A stretch of DNA of 64,000 bases, from positions 1 to 64,000 of the forward strand of contig CANQGT010000002.1 in the NCBI GenBank assembly GCA_947623505.1, written 5' to 3'. How positions within the stretch are numbered: the first letter of the stretch is position 1; the number at the start of each line of letters is the position of its first letter. The position numbers and the translations under genes are program-made. Source of the stretch: an uncultured Clostridia bacterium. Lineage in GTDB: Bacteria; Bacillota; Clostridia; Oscillospirales; Acutalibacteraceae. The notes under the pieces were generated by a model. That model worked only from the letters and a program-made list of their open reading frames with translations, was not told the origin of the DNA and ran no database searches. Below, one piece after another: positions 63,349 to 64,000 of this stretch.

Positions 63349-63392
63349 TATAGCTGAGGGGGTTGAGCTGTGTTCGACTTCCCTCAGCTATA
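63349..63392 (-). repeat. Perfect hairpin in the purL leader, related to the repeat after thiI
   Basis: TATAGCTGAGGG (63349-63360) and CCCTCAGCTATA (63381-63392) pair perfectly over 12 bp with a 20-base interior. Its right half, reversed, matches 4511-4535 at 24 of 25 positions. No U-tract follows, so termination is unlikely. A leader-RNA or repeat-element origin is possible. The gap to the PAS gene otherwise shows only its promoter. Confidence 0.7.
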
Positions 63393-63491
63393 ATATCACA
63401 AACTCTTTTTTTTGCCTATACAATTTCTTAAATTTTCATCAATTATTTGTAAAAAAGCAGTTAATAGTAAGATTTTTTTTAAATAATATGC

Positions 63492-63497
63492 TATACT
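63492..63497 (+). promoter_or_regulatory. Extended -10 promoter of the PAS-domain gene
   Basis: TATACT is preceded by TGC, giving the extended -10 TGnTATACT. No good -35 hexamer is seen at 17 bp. The start codon is 60 bp downstream. Confidence 0.5.
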
Positions 63498-63556
63498 GTT
63501 CATATGAATTAAAGAAAAGCTTTTCTTTTATATATTCCGAAAGGAGTCACCCAACC

Positions 63557-64000
63557 GTGGCGGATAACGTTTTTGACGAATCAACTTATGAAGTGGAATT
63601 TTTAAACTGCGTTGTCGACAGAGGCAGCGATTTCGTAATCGTTGATTCGGACAGTCATTTCGCCGATTTTGTCGGCGTTCACATTTCAAAAATAAGGCAG
63701 AGAAAGCTGTTTTTAAAGGATATTATCGTTCCGGCGGACAGAGATATGTTTTTCAAACGGCTTTGCAAAAAAGATTCAAAGTATATTTACATAGATTTAA
63801 ACATCATAAATAAGGACGGCGCGCCCGTGCTTATCCACTGCACCGCGCAGAATATAGGCGATTCAAAGCTCAGCCGCCTTGTTTTCGCCGACGTTTCAAA
63901 AAGCCGTGAGAAAACGAGGGCCCTCGCCGAAAAAGCAAGCGAGGTAAATCATCTGATCGATTTGGTGACGGGCGGCGTATGCCTTTTCAAGGTGACGCCT
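63557..64000 (+). CDS. PAS-domain signalling protein, N-terminal part (cut by the window edge)
   Basis: A GTG at 63557 with AAGGAG starts a frame that is open for 148 codons to the window end. The first 110 residues look like a PAS fold: RGSDFVIVDSDSHFADFVG, VPADRDMFFKRL and a LIHCTAQNIGDSKLSRLVFADVS strand. A linker follows, and a second PAS domain seems to begin at LIDLVTGGVCLFKVTP. Such tandem PAS proteins usually end in a GGDEF, EAL or kinase domain, which lies outside the window, so the output is unknown. Confidence 0.75.
   Translation, partial: MADNVFDESTYEVEFLNCVVDRGSDFVIVDSDSHFADFVGVHISKIRQRKLFLKDIIVPADRDMFFKRLCKKDSKYIYIDLNIINKDGAPVLIHCTAQNIGDSKLSRLVFADVSKSREKTRALAEKASEVNHLIDLVTGGVCLFKVTP

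Noticed and set aside
63349-63392. Purine riboswitch or PurR box upstream of purL
   Set aside because: The hairpin lacks the conserved purine riboswitch core and no PurBox pair was found. It is better described as a repeat-related hairpin.
1-64000. Prophage, integrative element, tRNA, rRNA or toxin-antitoxin module
   Set aside because: No integrase, terminase, transposase, tRNA cloverleaf or typical toxin-antitoxin pair was recognised by reading. A tRNAscan or profile search could still find short genes.

Overview
The window looks like the chromosome of a low-to-moderate GC Gram-positive anaerobe of the class Clostridia, most likely a gut or plant-polymer-degrading member of the Oscillospiraceae/Ruminococcaceae type. 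This is an inference from family content: AGGAGG-type ribosome binding sites, a T-box leader on leuA, ThiI without a rhodanese domain, a large single-chain PurL, a glucosaminidase/SH3/FN3/CHAP wall hydrolase, and cytoplasmic pectin and host-glycan glycosidases. No rRNA, tRNA, CRISPR array, phage gene or transposase gene was seen.

Layout. 0-6.6 kb: an acyltransferase-like membrane protein; an operon of a HAD-NUDIX fusion, a cysteine desulfurase and ThiI; a membrane-anchored stalk protein coupled to radC. 6.6-8.8 kb: an AT-rich ECF sigma factor/anti-sigma-like beta-propeller pair. 8.9-14.7 kb: an alpha/beta hydrolase, the T-box controlled leuA-methyltransferase-leuB operon, and a PRTase-fold protein. 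14.8-18.7 kb: a LysR regulator divergent from a small protein, a Cys-type alpha/beta hydrolase and a flavodoxin-aldo/keto reductase fusion lipoprotein. 18.8-22.4 kb: the glycolytic pgk-tpiA-gpmI operon. 22.5-28.9 kb: a double-domain glycosyltransferase and a wall hydrolase with three 531-bp tandem repeats. 29-30.2 kb: a paralogue of the hydrolase plus a gene remnant. 30.3-38.7 kb: a galacturonate/pectin operon (MATE, GH28, uxaB, uxaA, GH2). 38.9-49.1 kb: ttcA, a GH51 lipoprotein, an acyl-CoA synthetase, a membrane protein, a DUF1846 protein and pyrG. 49.4-59.5 kb: putP with a divergent LysR gene, a macrodomain/class M sirtuin pair, pduL, a type 4 uracil-DNA glycosylase coupled to a GH110-like beta-helix protein, an orphan solute-binding lipoprotein and apgM. 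59.5-64 kb: purL and the start of a PAS-domain signalling protein.

The most unusual signals are non-coding. (1) Two inverted copies of a 277/278-bp structured element lie directly after fadD and pyrG. Each is bracketed by a 27-bp direct repeat that is a terminator hairpin. The hairpins differ between copies, as if the element inserts between a terminator stem and its U-tract and duplicates the stem. (2) The same LysR-type operator precedes both paralogous hydrolases at nearly the same distance from the promoter, so they probably form one regulon. (3) Two further families of short hairpin repeats lie near transcript ends (8.87/39.9 kb and 4.5/63.35 kb).
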